64,000 nt of DNA, from assembly GCA_934660965.1 (NCBI GenBank), contig CAKUIM010000002.1:1-64000 (forward strand), written 5' to 3'. This document shows, piece after piece, positions 34,639 through 41,924 of this stretch (positions are counted from its first letter, which is position 1; every line of letters begins with the position of its first letter). The position numbers and the translations under genes were made by a program. The notes under the pieces were generated by a model. It saw only the letters and a list, made by a program, of their open reading frames with translations, was not told the DNA's origin and did no database searches. The DNA is from an uncultured Oscillospiraceae bacterium. GTDB lineage: Bacteria > Bacillota > Clostridia > Oscillospirales > Oscillospiraceae.

Positions 34639-34904
34639 GGCATCCGCCTCCCGTTTCCATCATGTTCTGGTTATTGATATGCGCAGCACCGCAAAAACTA
34701 TGCACCGAAAATCATTCTGCCCATTTTGCAAAAAAGCGCCAGTATAGTTTCCGCCCCGCCCGGGCGCACCGCCCGGCACGCCTTCCCCCCTTCCAGCCAA
34801 GGCTGACTTTGCCACGGGGCATTGACCGCCGCCGCGCCATATTAAATAGGCGGGCGCAGCCAAGCCTGTGCCCGGAAAACGAAAAAGAAAGGCGGCGAAT
34901 ATGA

Positions 34905-35948
34905 TTGAACGACGAAGCAAGGCCGTGGGGCGCAGCGGCCCTTTTGCAGCTCATGCTGGCGGTTTTCCTGGTTTTCGCGCTGCTCCTCCCCCTTCCGGCC
35001 CTGGCGGCGGCGCCGGAGCGGCTGGTTCCTGTGGGCCGTGCCGTGGGTATCAAGCTCTTCTCCGACGGCGTTGTCGTTGTGGGTACCTCGGAGGTGGCCA
35101 CCGGCCGGGGCAAGGTCAACCCGGCCAAGGAGTGCGGCCTGCGGGAGGGGGACGTCATCACCCACATCAACTCCACAGAGGTGGATTCCATTGAGGAGGT
35201 GACCGCCCTGCTCCAGGAATTGGAGGGGCAGCCCATGAGCATCCGGGCCGTGCGCCGGGACCGGCAGGTGCAGCTCACCGCCCGGGCGGTGTTCTGCCCG
35301 GCGGAGGGGACCTATAAACTGGGCGCCTGGATCCGGGACTCCATGGCGGGCATCGGCACCGTGACCTACTGCGACCCCGCCACCGGCGCCTTCGGCGCCC
35401 TGGGCCATGGCATCAACGACGTGGACACCGCGCTGCTCATGCCTCTGGAGCGGGGCTCCATCCTCTACGCCACGGTGGCCGGGGTGAAAAAGGGCGCTGT
35501 GGGCGCGCCGGGGCAGCTCAAGGGCGCCTTTGACGGCCTGACCACCCTGGGCAGTCTGACGGCCAACACCGACGGCGGCGTGTTCGGTTCCCTCGCCGAC
35601 GGCGGCGGCTGGGTCTCCGGCGAGGCGGTGGAGGTGGCCGCGCGCGGCCAGGCCCATACCGGCAGCGCGGTCATCCTCTCCAATATTGCCGGGGACAGCG
35701 TGGAGGCCTACACCGTAGAAATCACAAAGGTCTTTCGCAAAAGTGAGGGCGACTGCCGGGATTATATGCTCACCGTCACCGACCAGCGGCTGCTCGACGC
35801 CACCGGCGGCATCGTCCAGGGGATGAGCGGCAGCCCCATTCTTCAGGACGGGCGGCTCATCGGCGCCGTCACCCATGTCCTGCTGGACGACCCCCGCCAG
35901 GGCTACGCCATCTCCATGGAACGCATGCTGGAGCAAAGCTGCGCGTAG
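34905..35948 (+). CDS. spoIVB: SpoIVB-family S55 peptidase, 5' end possibly frameshifted
   Basis: Sporulation signalling serine peptidase that triggers pro-sigma-K processing from the forespore side. Seen: secretion/anchor segment ALLQLMLAVFLVFALLLPLP, PDZ domain (about 70-115, CGLREGDVITHINSTEV), the GALGHGINDVDT histidine region and the nucleophile in IVQGMSGSPI. The frame opens only at a TTG (34905) and its N-terminus lacks the usual basic residues. An ATG at 34901 with an AAAGGCGG site reads MIERRSKAVG in another frame; removing one G from GGGG (34927-34930) would join it smoothly to the signal peptide. It sits next to spo0A, as in other spore formers. Confidence 0.85.
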   Translation: MNDEARPWGAAALLQLMLAVFLVFALLLPLPALAAAPERLVPVGRAVGIKLFSDGVVVVGTSEVATGRGKVNPAKECGLREGDVITHINSTEVDSIEEVTALLQELEGQPMSIRAVRRDRQVQLTARAVFCPAEGTYKLGAWIRDSMAGIGTVTYCDPATGAFGALGHGINDVDTALLMPLERGSILYATVAGVKKGAVGAPGQLKGAFDGLTTLGSLTANTDGGVFGSLADGGGWVSGEAVEVAARGQAHTGSAVILSNIAGDSVEAYTVEITKVFRKSEGDCRDYMLTVTDQRLLDATGGIVQGMSGSPILQDGRLIGAVTHVLLDDPRQGYAISMERMLEQSCA

Positions 35949-35964
35949 GGCGCGGCACGTCATC

Positions 35965-36002
35965 GGGGCGGAGCGCGGAAGGTGCTCCGCCCCTGTTCTC
36001 CC
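35965..36002 (+). terminator. Terminator after spoIVB
   Basis: Perfect 10-bp stem GGGGCGGAGC/GCTCCGCCCC (35965-35974/35984-35993), then TGTTCTCCC. The T-run is weak. Confidence 0.6.
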
Positions 36003-36022
36003 ACTGTGGACATCGCCCAACT

Positions 36023-36040
36023 TTCGACATCTCTGTCGAA
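36023..36040. promoter_or_regulatory. Inverted pair of 0A boxes upstream of spo0A
   Basis: TTCGACA (36023-36029) and TGTCGAA (36034-36040) form an 18-bp palindrome with a 4-bp centre. Both halves match the Spo0A box core TGTCGAA. The pair lies about 30 bp upstream of the spo0A -35, suggesting direct autoregulation. Confidence 0.8.
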
Positions 36041-36069
36041 CGATTGTTGGGGAATTTCCGAAAACCGCC

Positions 36070-36098
36070 TTGTCATGACAGGCATTATGTGGTAAATT
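36070..36098 (+). promoter_or_regulatory. spo0A promoter
   Basis: TTGTCA (36070-36075), 17 bp, TAAATT (36093-36098). The -35 is part of the palindrome TGTCATGACA (36071-36080). Confidence 0.65.
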
Positions 36099-36154
36099 AA
36101 GGGCATGGAAAAATTTTCTATATTTTGGTCGTAGACCAGGAAGGGTTGTTTTTT

Positions 36155-36925
36155 ATGAAGGAAAAGACGCGAATCATACTTGCCGACGCTGCCCAGGACT
36201 TCCGCCGCATGGCGTGCGAGCTGCTCGCATCAGAGTCAGACCTGGACATCGTCGGCGAGACCGGCAGCGGGGAAGATCTGCTGGAACTGATTCGCTCAAC
36301 CCAGCCTCAGGTGGTGGTGATGGACCTGGTCCTGTCCGGAATGGACGGCCTTGCCGTCCTGGAGCGTCTGGGAAGCGAGCGCCCCAAAATTCTGGTGTTG
36401 TCCGCCTTCGCCCACTCGTCCTTCAGCGACCGCCTGCCCGCGCTGGGCGTGAACTATTTCATGCTCAAGCCCTGCCACTTCGGCCGCCTTGCCGAGCGCA
36501 TCCGCCAGCTTGCCGCCCTGGAGATCGTCCCCGCGCCCGACCTGACCGGCGCCAATTCCGGCCGTCAGCAGCTGGAGCGGCAGATCACCGCCATCATCCA
36601 CGAGATCGGCGTGCCCGCCCACATCAAGGGCTACCAGTACCTGCGCGAGGCCATCAGCCTTACGGTGGCGGACATGGACGTGATCAATGCGGTGACGAAG
36701 GTATTGTATCCCACGGTGGCGAAAAAATTCTCCACCACCGCCAGCAGAGTGGAGCGCGCCATCCGCCACGCCATCGAGGTGGCCTGGGACCGGGGCGACC
36801 TGGAAACCCTGCAGAAGTACTTCGGCTACACCGTCTCCAACGCCAAGGGCAAGCCCACCAACAGCGAGTTTATCGCCATGATCGCCGACCGCATCTGCCT
36901 GAATGCCTCCCGCCAGGCGGGATGA
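36155..36925 (+). CDS. spo0A: Sporulation master regulator Spo0A
   Basis: Response regulator that starts sporulation, 256 residues from ATG 36155 (ribosome site AGGAAGGG). Receiver (about 5-120): Asp11, phospho-acceptor Asp57 in VVVMDLVLSGMDG, Ser83 in LSAF, Lys105 in LKP. The second Asp usual beside Asp11 is Ala12. The Spo0A-specific DNA-binding domain (about 145-256) is intact, with HIKGYQYLREAI, FSTTASRVERAIRHAIEVAW and NSEFIAMIADRI. Gene order spoIVB-spo0A is conserved in spore formers. Confidence 0.97.
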   Translation: MKEKTRIILADAAQDFRRMACELLASESDLDIVGETGSGEDLLELIRSTQPQVVVMDLVLSGMDGLAVLERLGSERPKILVLSAFAHSSFSDRLPALGVNYFMLKPCHFGRLAERIRQLAALEIVPAPDLTGANSGRQQLERQITAIIHEIGVPAHIKGYQYLREAISLTVADMDVINAVTKVLYPTVAKKFSTTASRVERAIRHAIEVAWDRGDLETLQKYFGYTVSNAKGKPTNSEFIAMIADRICLNASRQAG

Positions 36926-36941
36926 CCGTGGCATAACAAAA

Positions 36942-36980
36942 CCGCCTGGCCGTGGAGAAACGGCCAGGCGGCATTTTTTA
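36942..36980 (+). terminator. Bidirectional terminator after spo0A
   Basis: Perfect stem CCGCCTGGCCG/CGGCCAGGCGG, tail CATTTTTTAT; the opposite strand ends in GTTTTG. Shared with the convergent ABC operon. Confidence 0.9.
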
Positions 36981-36983
36981 TGT

Positions 36984-37568
36984 TTACGGATGAAGGGTCA
37001 GAGGCGGCCCGTCAAAGACCAGCACCCGGTCGCACAGCTCCAGTACATCCCCCTCGTGGGAGGCCAGCACCACCGGCGTCCCCGCGCTGCGCAGCGCCGC
37101 CATCAGCCGGCCGCGCCGCGCCCGGTCTACGCCGGTGAAGGGCTCGTCAAGCAGCAGCACCCGGCCCCCCAGGGCCATGCACCGCCCCAGGGCCAGCCGC
37201 CGGGCCATCCCGCCGGAGAGCGCTCCGGGGCGGGTGTGCTCCTCCCCCGTAAGCTCCACCATGGCAAGGTAGCGCCCCGCCTCCCCCCGGCGCTCCCGGG
37301 GCAGAACGTCAGTGATGTGCTGCTGCGCGCTGCGCCAGGGCAGCAGCCGGTTCTCCTGAAAGAGGAAGGCCGTCTCCTCCGGCCGCACGCCGGTCACGCT
37401 CCCCTCGTCCGGCCGCTCCAGCCCGGCAACGAGCCGCAGCAGGGTGGTCTTTCCGCAGCCCGAGGGACCGGTGAGGGCGGTGATGCCCGCAAGGGGAATG
37501 TCGAGAGTCATATGCTCCAAAATCCGCTTTTGCCCATAGGCAAGGCTCACATCCCGCAGACAGATCAT
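36984..37568 (-). CDS. ABC transporter ATP-binding protein, nitrate/taurine type
   Basis: A compact 194-residue ATPase: Walker A GPSGCGKTT (about 34-42), Q-loop FLFQENRLLPWRS (the LLPW form is typical of the nitrate/sulfonate/thiamine-precursor group), signature ALSGGMARR, Walker B VLLLDEPFTGVD. At under 200 residues it lacks the C-terminal extension of SsuB/TauB. Its ATG overlaps the permease stop (ATGA). Last gene of the Crp-ABC operon. Confidence 0.92.
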   Translation of the reverse strand: MICLRDVSLAYGQKRILEHMTLDIPLAGITALTGPSGCGKTTLLRLVAGLERPDEGSVTGVRPEETAFLFQENRLLPWRSAQQHITDVLPRERRGEAGRYLAMVELTGEEHTRPGALSGGMARRLALGRCMALGGRVLLLDEPFTGVDRARRGRLMAALRSAGTPVVLASHEGDVLELCDRVLVFDGPPLTLHP

Positions 37569-38320
37569 GCCGCCGCCCCCTTTCTACCCATCAGCAGCCG
37601 ACGCAGCGCCCCCTCCATGGCAAGGGAGAGGACGATAATCACCAGCGTCCAGGCGAACAGCTCCGGCGTTTCCAGGGCGGTGCGGGCGTGGGAAATTTTT
37701 GTGCCGATGGCAAGCCGGGGCGGGCAGATCACCTCCGCCGCCACCCCCGACTTCCACGCAAGGCCCATGCAGGTGAGCAGTGCGCTTGCAAAATGGGGCC
37801 GCAGGGAGGGCAGGTAGATAAGCCGCACCGTCTTGAGGGGGGAAAAGCGGTAGGCCCGGGCCAGCTCCAGAAGCTGTGCATCGGTGCTGGCAAGGCCCGC
37901 GTCCAGGTTGCCCCACATCACCGGCAGCACCATCATGGCGGAGATGGCCCCGGGGATGCGCTCCCGGGACACCCACAGGTACACCAGCAAAATAAAGCAC
38001 ACCACCGGCGTGGCCCGTACCACCCGGATGGCCGGGGCCAGCAGCAGACGGGCGGCGGCAAACCGGTAGGTCAGCCATGCCAGCGCGCCCCCCAGCACGC
38101 ACCCCAGGGCAAGGCCGCCGAAGATGCGCCCCAGGCTTGCCAGGGCCGCGAGCCAGAATTCCCCCGTCCGGGCAAGGCGCGCGAGGGTGCGCCCCACCGC
38201 CGCCGGGGAGGGCAGCAGCAGCTCCCGCCCCACCGCCATGGCCGCAAGCTGCCATACCCCCAGCCAGAAGGCTGGGGGTATGATCCATTTCAGCGCTTTT
38301 TTCAGGCCGTCAGGGCACAT
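37565..38320 (-). CDS. ABC transporter permease, nitrate/taurine type
   Basis: A 251-residue permease of the SsuC/TauC/ThiX-like group with about six helices. Segments: LLPSPAAVGRTLARL (N-terminal), AIRVVRATPVVCFILLVYLW, an EAA-like loop ELARAYRFSPLKTVRLIYLP, and IGTKISHARTALETPELFAW. It starts at GTG 38320, overlapping the last codons of the binding-protein gene by 11 bp. Confidence 0.9.
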   Translation of the reverse strand: MCPDGLKKALKWIIPPAFWLGVWQLAAMAVGRELLLPSPAAVGRTLARLARTGEFWLAALASLGRIFGGLALGCVLGGALAWLTYRFAAARLLLAPAIRVVRATPVVCFILLVYLWVSRERIPGAISAMMVLPVMWGNLDAGLASTDAQLLELARAYRFSPLKTVRLIYLPSLRPHFASALLTCMGLAWKSGVAAEVICPPRLAIGTKISHARTALETPELFAWTLVIIVLSLAMEGALRRLLMGRKGAAA

Positions 38321-39392
38321 AATAGATGGCGTCGTCCGGCATGGCGCCGCCGATGGAGGCGGGATTGGCGTGCCAGAGGATGCTGTAATACCCGGTGATG
38401 GCCGGGGCCATATCCTTGCCGGCGATATAGGTCAGGTGGCACTGGGGAATGGCCTGCCTGGCGATGGGGGCGGAGGGGGTAATGCCAAGTGTCGCGATGA
38501 GCTCGGCCGCCTCCTCCACGTTGCCGTTGACATAGGCGATAGAGGCCGCGTACTCGGTGAGGAAGGTATCCACCGCCTCGGGGTGCTCCTCCAGAAAGGC
38601 GGAGCGGACCACCACGGCGGTCATGATAAGCTGGCTGTCCGTCCCAAGGTCGTTCCACTCCTCGGTAACGTCCAGGGCGGCGCGGATCTTGCCCTCGCCC
38701 TTGATGATGGCGGCGGTGGCGGCGGGTACGGGCAGCATGGCCACCTCGGCCTCGCCGGTCATGAGCTTCTGGGTGATCTCGCTGGCCTCGGCAAAGACAA
38801 TCTGCACGTCCTTGTCGGGGTCAAGACCGTTCTCGGAGAGGATGTAGCGCAGCACATACTCGGGGTTGGCGCCCTGTCCGGGGGAGTAGATGGTCTTTCC
38901 GGCAAGGTCGGCCACGGAGTTGACGCTGTTGCCGCCGCCGCTCTCCAGGATGTGGAGCACGCCCAGGGTGCCCAGGGCGATGATCTTCACGCCGCCCTCG
39001 GTCTTGTTGTAGAGGTTCACCGCCACGTTGGATGCCACGGTGGCGATGTCGAAGCGGGGCTCCGCGCCGGTCAGGCCCGCCACCAGCTCGCTGTTGTCGG
39101 CGGCGATGGTGTACTCGTAAGAGCCCAGGGCCGCGCCCGCGTCACTGTCGGTGAGCAGCTTGGCCGCGCCGATGCCCGTGGGACCGGAGAGCACCGCAAG
39201 GCGCACCGTGGTCTCATCAGCCACCGGGGCGCTGGGCTCCTCGGAGGGCTCCTGGGACGGCGCCTGGGACGGCGCCTCCGACGCCGGGGCGCTGGGGGAC
39301 GGGCTCTCATTGCCGCCGGCGCTGCGGCAGGCGGACAGGGCAAAGACCATGGCCAGGGCCAGGATCAGTGCAAGCAGTCTTTTGTGTTTCAT
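38310..39392 (-). CDS. ABC transporter substrate-binding lipoprotein, nitrate/taurine/ThiY type
   Basis: A 360-residue lipoprotein: signal MKHKRLLALILALAMVFALS, lipobox ending at Cys22, a Ser/Pro/Glu-rich linker (25-58), then a periplasmic-binding fold with VRLAVLSGPTGIGAAKLL (NMT1-like), DIATVASNVAVNLYN and GKTIYSPGQGANPEYVLRYI. The domain resembles NMT1/THI5-like and nitrate-type binders; the ligand cannot be told. It follows the Crp-type regulator gene by 33 bp. Confidence 0.9.
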   Translation of the reverse strand: MKHKRLLALILALAMVFALSACRSAGGNESPSPSAPASEAPSQAPSQEPSEEPSAPVADETTVRLAVLSGPTGIGAAKLLTDSDAGAALGSYEYTIAADNSELVAGLTGAEPRFDIATVASNVAVNLYNKTEGGVKIIALGTLGVLHILESGGGNSVNSVADLAGKTIYSPGQGANPEYVLRYILSENGLDPDKDVQIVFAEASEITQKLMTGEAEVAMLPVPAATAAIIKGEGKIRAALDVTEEWNDLGTDSQLIMTAVVVRSAFLEEHPEAVDTFLTEYAASIAYVNGNVEEAAELIATLGITPSAPIARQAIPQCHLTYIAGKDMAPAITGYYSILWHANPASIGGAMPDDAIYYVP

Positions 39393-39425
39393 TTCATGAC
39401 TCTTCCTTTCTGGATTGATCCGGAT

Positions 39426-40064
39426 TTAACTGTAGGACGCGAGGGCCTCCCGGCACAGGACGCGGATGACCTTGCCCTCCCGGGCGATGCAGCCCTCCCG
39501 CTCCAGCGCCTCAAAGGCGCGGTACAGCGTGGCCCGGCCCACGCCGATGCTGGCGCTCAGCCGGGTTGCGGAGATGGCGACGCATCCATCCTCACCGGCG
39601 GCGGAGAGCAGATACTGCCCCAGCTTCCCCTCCGCCGACCCGGCGGACACCGCGGAGAGCCGCCGGCTTAAAAACCGGATGCGCCCGGAGAGGTAGCGGA
39701 CATAGTTCTCCGCAAATTCCGGGCTGCTCCGCAGCAGCGCCGCCACCCGCTCCTGGGGCAGCAGCACCACCGTGCAGTCCGAGAGGGCTGTAAGGGTAGT
39801 GGCGTAGTCCTCCCCCTCCTGAAAGAGGGCGGCCGCGCCGAACACATCCCCCGGAGCCAGGGATGAGATGATGAGCGTCTCCTTGCTCACCTGCACCCGC
39901 CCCCGGCAGACAAGGCCCAGGCAGCGCCGGAAGCGCCGGGGGGTGTAAATGGCCTGCCCCCGGGCAACGCGGACTTCCTCCGCCCCGCGCAGCGCCGCCG
40001 ACAGCGCGGCACCATCCACACCGGCAAACAGCGGTGTCTGGGAAAATACCGTCAGCAGCTCCAC
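39426..40064 (-). CDS. Crp/Fnr-family transcriptional regulator
   Basis: A 212-residue regulator: cNMP-binding-type beta-roll (about 15-125, with APGDVFGAAALF), dimer helix, and a C-terminal winged HTH (ATRLSASIGVGRATLYRAFEALEREGCI). No Cys cluster for an FNR-type iron-sulfur centre is present, so it probably binds a small ligand. It starts at GTG 40064 after AAAAGGGG. It heads the ABC operon and likely controls it. Confidence 0.9.
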   Translation of the reverse strand: MELLTVFSQTPLFAGVDGAALSAALRGAEEVRVARGQAIYTPRRFRRCLGLVCRGRVQVSKETLIISSLAPGDVFGAAALFQEGEDYATTLTALSDCTVVLLPQERVAALLRSSPEFAENYVRYLSGRIRFLSRRLSAVSAGSAEGKLGQYLLSAAGEDGCVAISATRLSASIGVGRATLYRAFEALEREGCIAREGKVIRVLCREALASYS

Positions 40065-40099
40065 GCCATCGCCCCTTTTGTATCATTTGGTACATTTTT

Positions 40100-40128
40100 A
40101 TTCTATCCTTCCCGCCGCAGCCTGTCAA
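40100..40128 (-). promoter_or_regulatory. Promoter of the Crp-ABC operon
   Basis: Minus strand TTGACA (40123-40128), 17 bp, TAGAAT (40100-40105). An imperfect dyad, TATCATTTGGTAC (40081-40093), lies between the promoter and the GTG start. Confidence 0.85.
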
Positions 40129-40156
40129 GCAAAAAATAGTGACAGCCTTTGACACC

Positions 40157-40172
40157 GAATTGTTAACAATTC
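40157..40172. promoter_or_regulatory. 16-bp palindrome between divergent promoters
   Basis: GAATTGTTAACAATTC is a perfect palindrome located upstream of both the Crp-operon and LCP promoters. Its core TTGTTAACAA recalls Crp/Fnr- and Rex-type sites; the adjacent regulator is the first candidate. Confidence 0.6.
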
Positions 40173-40176
40173 ACGC

Positions 40177-40205
40177 TTGCTTCCCGGGCCGCCCCAGGGT
40201 ATACT
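40177..40205 (+). promoter_or_regulatory. Promoter of the LCP gene
   Basis: TTGCTT (40177-40182), 17 bp, TATACT (40200-40205), 117 bp upstream of the ATG. Confidence 0.7.
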
Positions 40206-40321
40206 ACACAGGAGCGTTCTGAAAGTTTACATAAAGCGGCAGGCCGTCCTCTGGCGGCCAGGCCGGGCCCTTCCGCCCGGCAGGACCGCCGCGAAGATAC
40301 AGAAGAAGGAGCTTTCTGTCT

Positions 40322-41368
40322 ATGGCAAACCGGTCCCAAAAGCCCCGCCGCCCCTCCCCGCTGATGCGGCTGGTGAAGGCGCTTTATCTCATATTGGTGA
40401 TACTCTCCGCCGTCATCGTGGCGCTGTTTCTGGCCTACAAGCTGTTCGTCCGCGCCCCAAATGTAGATAACCAGGTCACCTTCCCCGTCCAGTCCGCCCA
40501 GCCCGGCGTCTCTCAGCCCCCCGACGACCCCGGGGAATCGGGCGAGCCCGCTCAGCCTTCGGAAGAGGTGATCGTCTACACCCGGCGGGAGGGGGTCTAC
40601 ACTTGCGTGCTCACCGGCTGCGACGAGGGCAGCCTCCGGGCGGACACCATCATGCTGGGCTGCTTTGATACCGTAAACGGCACGGCCTCCCTCGTCTCCA
40701 TCCCCCGGGACACTCTGGTCTACTACAATAATAAAAATACCAAGATCAACACCGTCTACTCCCACGGCGGCGGCAAGGCCATGGCCCAGGAGGTGTCGGA
40801 GCTGCTGGGCGTACCGGTGGACTACTATGTGGCGGTGGACCTGGATGCCTTCGGCGCCATCGTCAAGGCCATCGGCGGGGTCTATTTCGACGTGCCCATC
40901 GACATGGACTATGACGACCCCTACCAGGACCTGCACATCCACCTCCAGAAGGGCTACCAGAAGCTGGACGCCGACGGCGCCATCGGCGTGGTGCGCTTCC
41001 GTCATAATAACGACGGCACCGGCTATGTCCGGCAGGACTATGAGCGGGTGGAGACCCAGCGCAAATTCCTCACCGCCCTGGTGAGCCAGACCATCACCGT
41101 CTCCAACGCGGCCAAGGTCACAGACCTCATCAGCATCCTGCAAAAGTATGTGGACACCGACATGCCCCTTGACACCATGATCTACTTCGCCACCCAGGCC
41201 ATCGGCATGGACCTGGGCGCCGCCCTGGAGACCGCCACCCTCCCCAGCGAGTGGAAGTCCCCCTATGTAGAGGTGGACGATGACAAGGCCCTGGAGCTTG
41301 TCAACCGCCTTCTGCCCGTCTACACCCAGCCCATCACCGCCGGCATCATGGACATCCGCCACCGCTGA
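40322..41368 (+). CDS. LytR-CpsA-Psr (LCP) family cell-wall ligase
   Basis: A membrane-anchored phosphotransferase that attaches glycopolymers to peptidoglycan from polyprenyl carriers. At 348 residues it has a basic cytosolic tip, one transmembrane helix (about 21-43), a Ser/Pro/Glu linker (50-80) and the LCP domain (about 85-275). The domain carries RADTIMLGCFDTVNG, SIPRDTLVYYNN (catalytic Arg), DAFGAIVKAIGGVYFDVP and RFRHNNDGTGYVRQDYERV. ATG 40322 follows AAGGAG. Single gene with its own promoter. Confidence 0.93.
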   Translation: MANRSQKPRRPSPLMRLVKALYLILVILSAVIVALFLAYKLFVRAPNVDNQVTFPVQSAQPGVSQPPDDPGESGEPAQPSEEVIVYTRREGVYTCVLTGCDEGSLRADTIMLGCFDTVNGTASLVSIPRDTLVYYNNKNTKINTVYSHGGGKAMAQEVSELLGVPVDYYVAVDLDAFGAIVKAIGGVYFDVPIDMDYDDPYQDLHIHLQKGYQKLDADGAIGVVRFRHNNDGTGYVRQDYERVETQRKFLTALVSQTITVSNAAKVTDLISILQKYVDTDMPLDTMIYFATQAIGMDLGAALETATLPSEWKSPYVEVDDDKALELVNRLLPVYTQPITAGIMDIRHR

Positions 41369-41376
41369 GACCCTCC

Positions 41377-41405
41377 TTGCGCCCGGCCGGCATTTCTGCT
41401 ATGAT
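41377..41405 (+). promoter_or_regulatory. Promoter of ridA
   Basis: TTGCGC (41377-41382), 17 bp, TATGAT (41400-41405). Confidence 0.65.
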
Positions 41406-41461
41406 ATTCTCATCCTAACCGGCCGTATCCCGGCCGCAGTAAAATCAAAGGAGGGACCTGA

Positions 41462-41836
41462 ATGAACAAGACCATCACCGCCCCCGGCGCGCCCGCCGCT
41501 GTCGGCCCCTACTGCCACGCCAAGCTGTGTGGCTCCACCCTGTACTGCTCCGGCCAGCTGGGCCTCATCCCCGCCACCGGCGAGCTGCCCGACGGCGCGG
41601 AGGCCCAGGCCCGGCAGGCCCTTGAAAACCTGGGCGCCGTGCTGCACGCTGCCGGCATGGACTATGCCGACGTAGTCAAGACCACCGTTTTCCTTGCCGA
41701 TATCGCCGACTTTGCCGCCATCAACCGCATCTACGCCCAGTACTTCACCGCCGAGCCCCCGGCCCGCTCCTGCGTCCAGGCCGGCGCGCTGCCCAAGGGC
41801 GGCCTTTTTGAGATCGAGGCCATCGCCGTCAAGTAA
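41462..41836 (+). CDS. ridA: RidA-family 2-iminobutanoate/2-iminopropanoate deaminase
   Basis: A small trimeric enzyme (124 residues) that hydrolyses the reactive enamine/imine products of serine and threonine dehydratases, both of which are encoded in this window. Signature regions: APAAVGPYCHAKLCGSTLYC (N-terminus), and the C-terminal PPARSCVQAGALPKGGLFEIE with the catalytic Arg. ATG 41462 follows AAAGGAGGG. Confidence 0.95.
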   Translation: MNKTITAPGAPAAVGPYCHAKLCGSTLYCSGQLGLIPATGELPDGAEAQARQALENLGAVLHAAGMDYADVVKTTVFLADIADFAAINRIYAQYFTAEPPARSCVQAGALPKGGLFEIEAIAVK

Positions 41837-41860
41837 GGCGCACTGCCCCCCTTCAAAGGA

Positions 41861-41910
41861 AAAGCTCCCCTCTCCAGCCCGCAGCCCGGGCCGGGAGGGG
41901 AGCTTTTTTG
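41861..41910 (+). terminator. Bidirectional terminator, ridA / spoIIE
   Basis: Stem AAAGCTCCCCTC (41861-41872)/GAGGGGAGCTTT (41895-41906) with a T-run continuing on the plus strand; the minus strand reads into GGAAAAGC, giving CTTTTCC. Confidence 0.85.
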
Positions 41911-41924
41911 CGGCAGAGCCCGCC

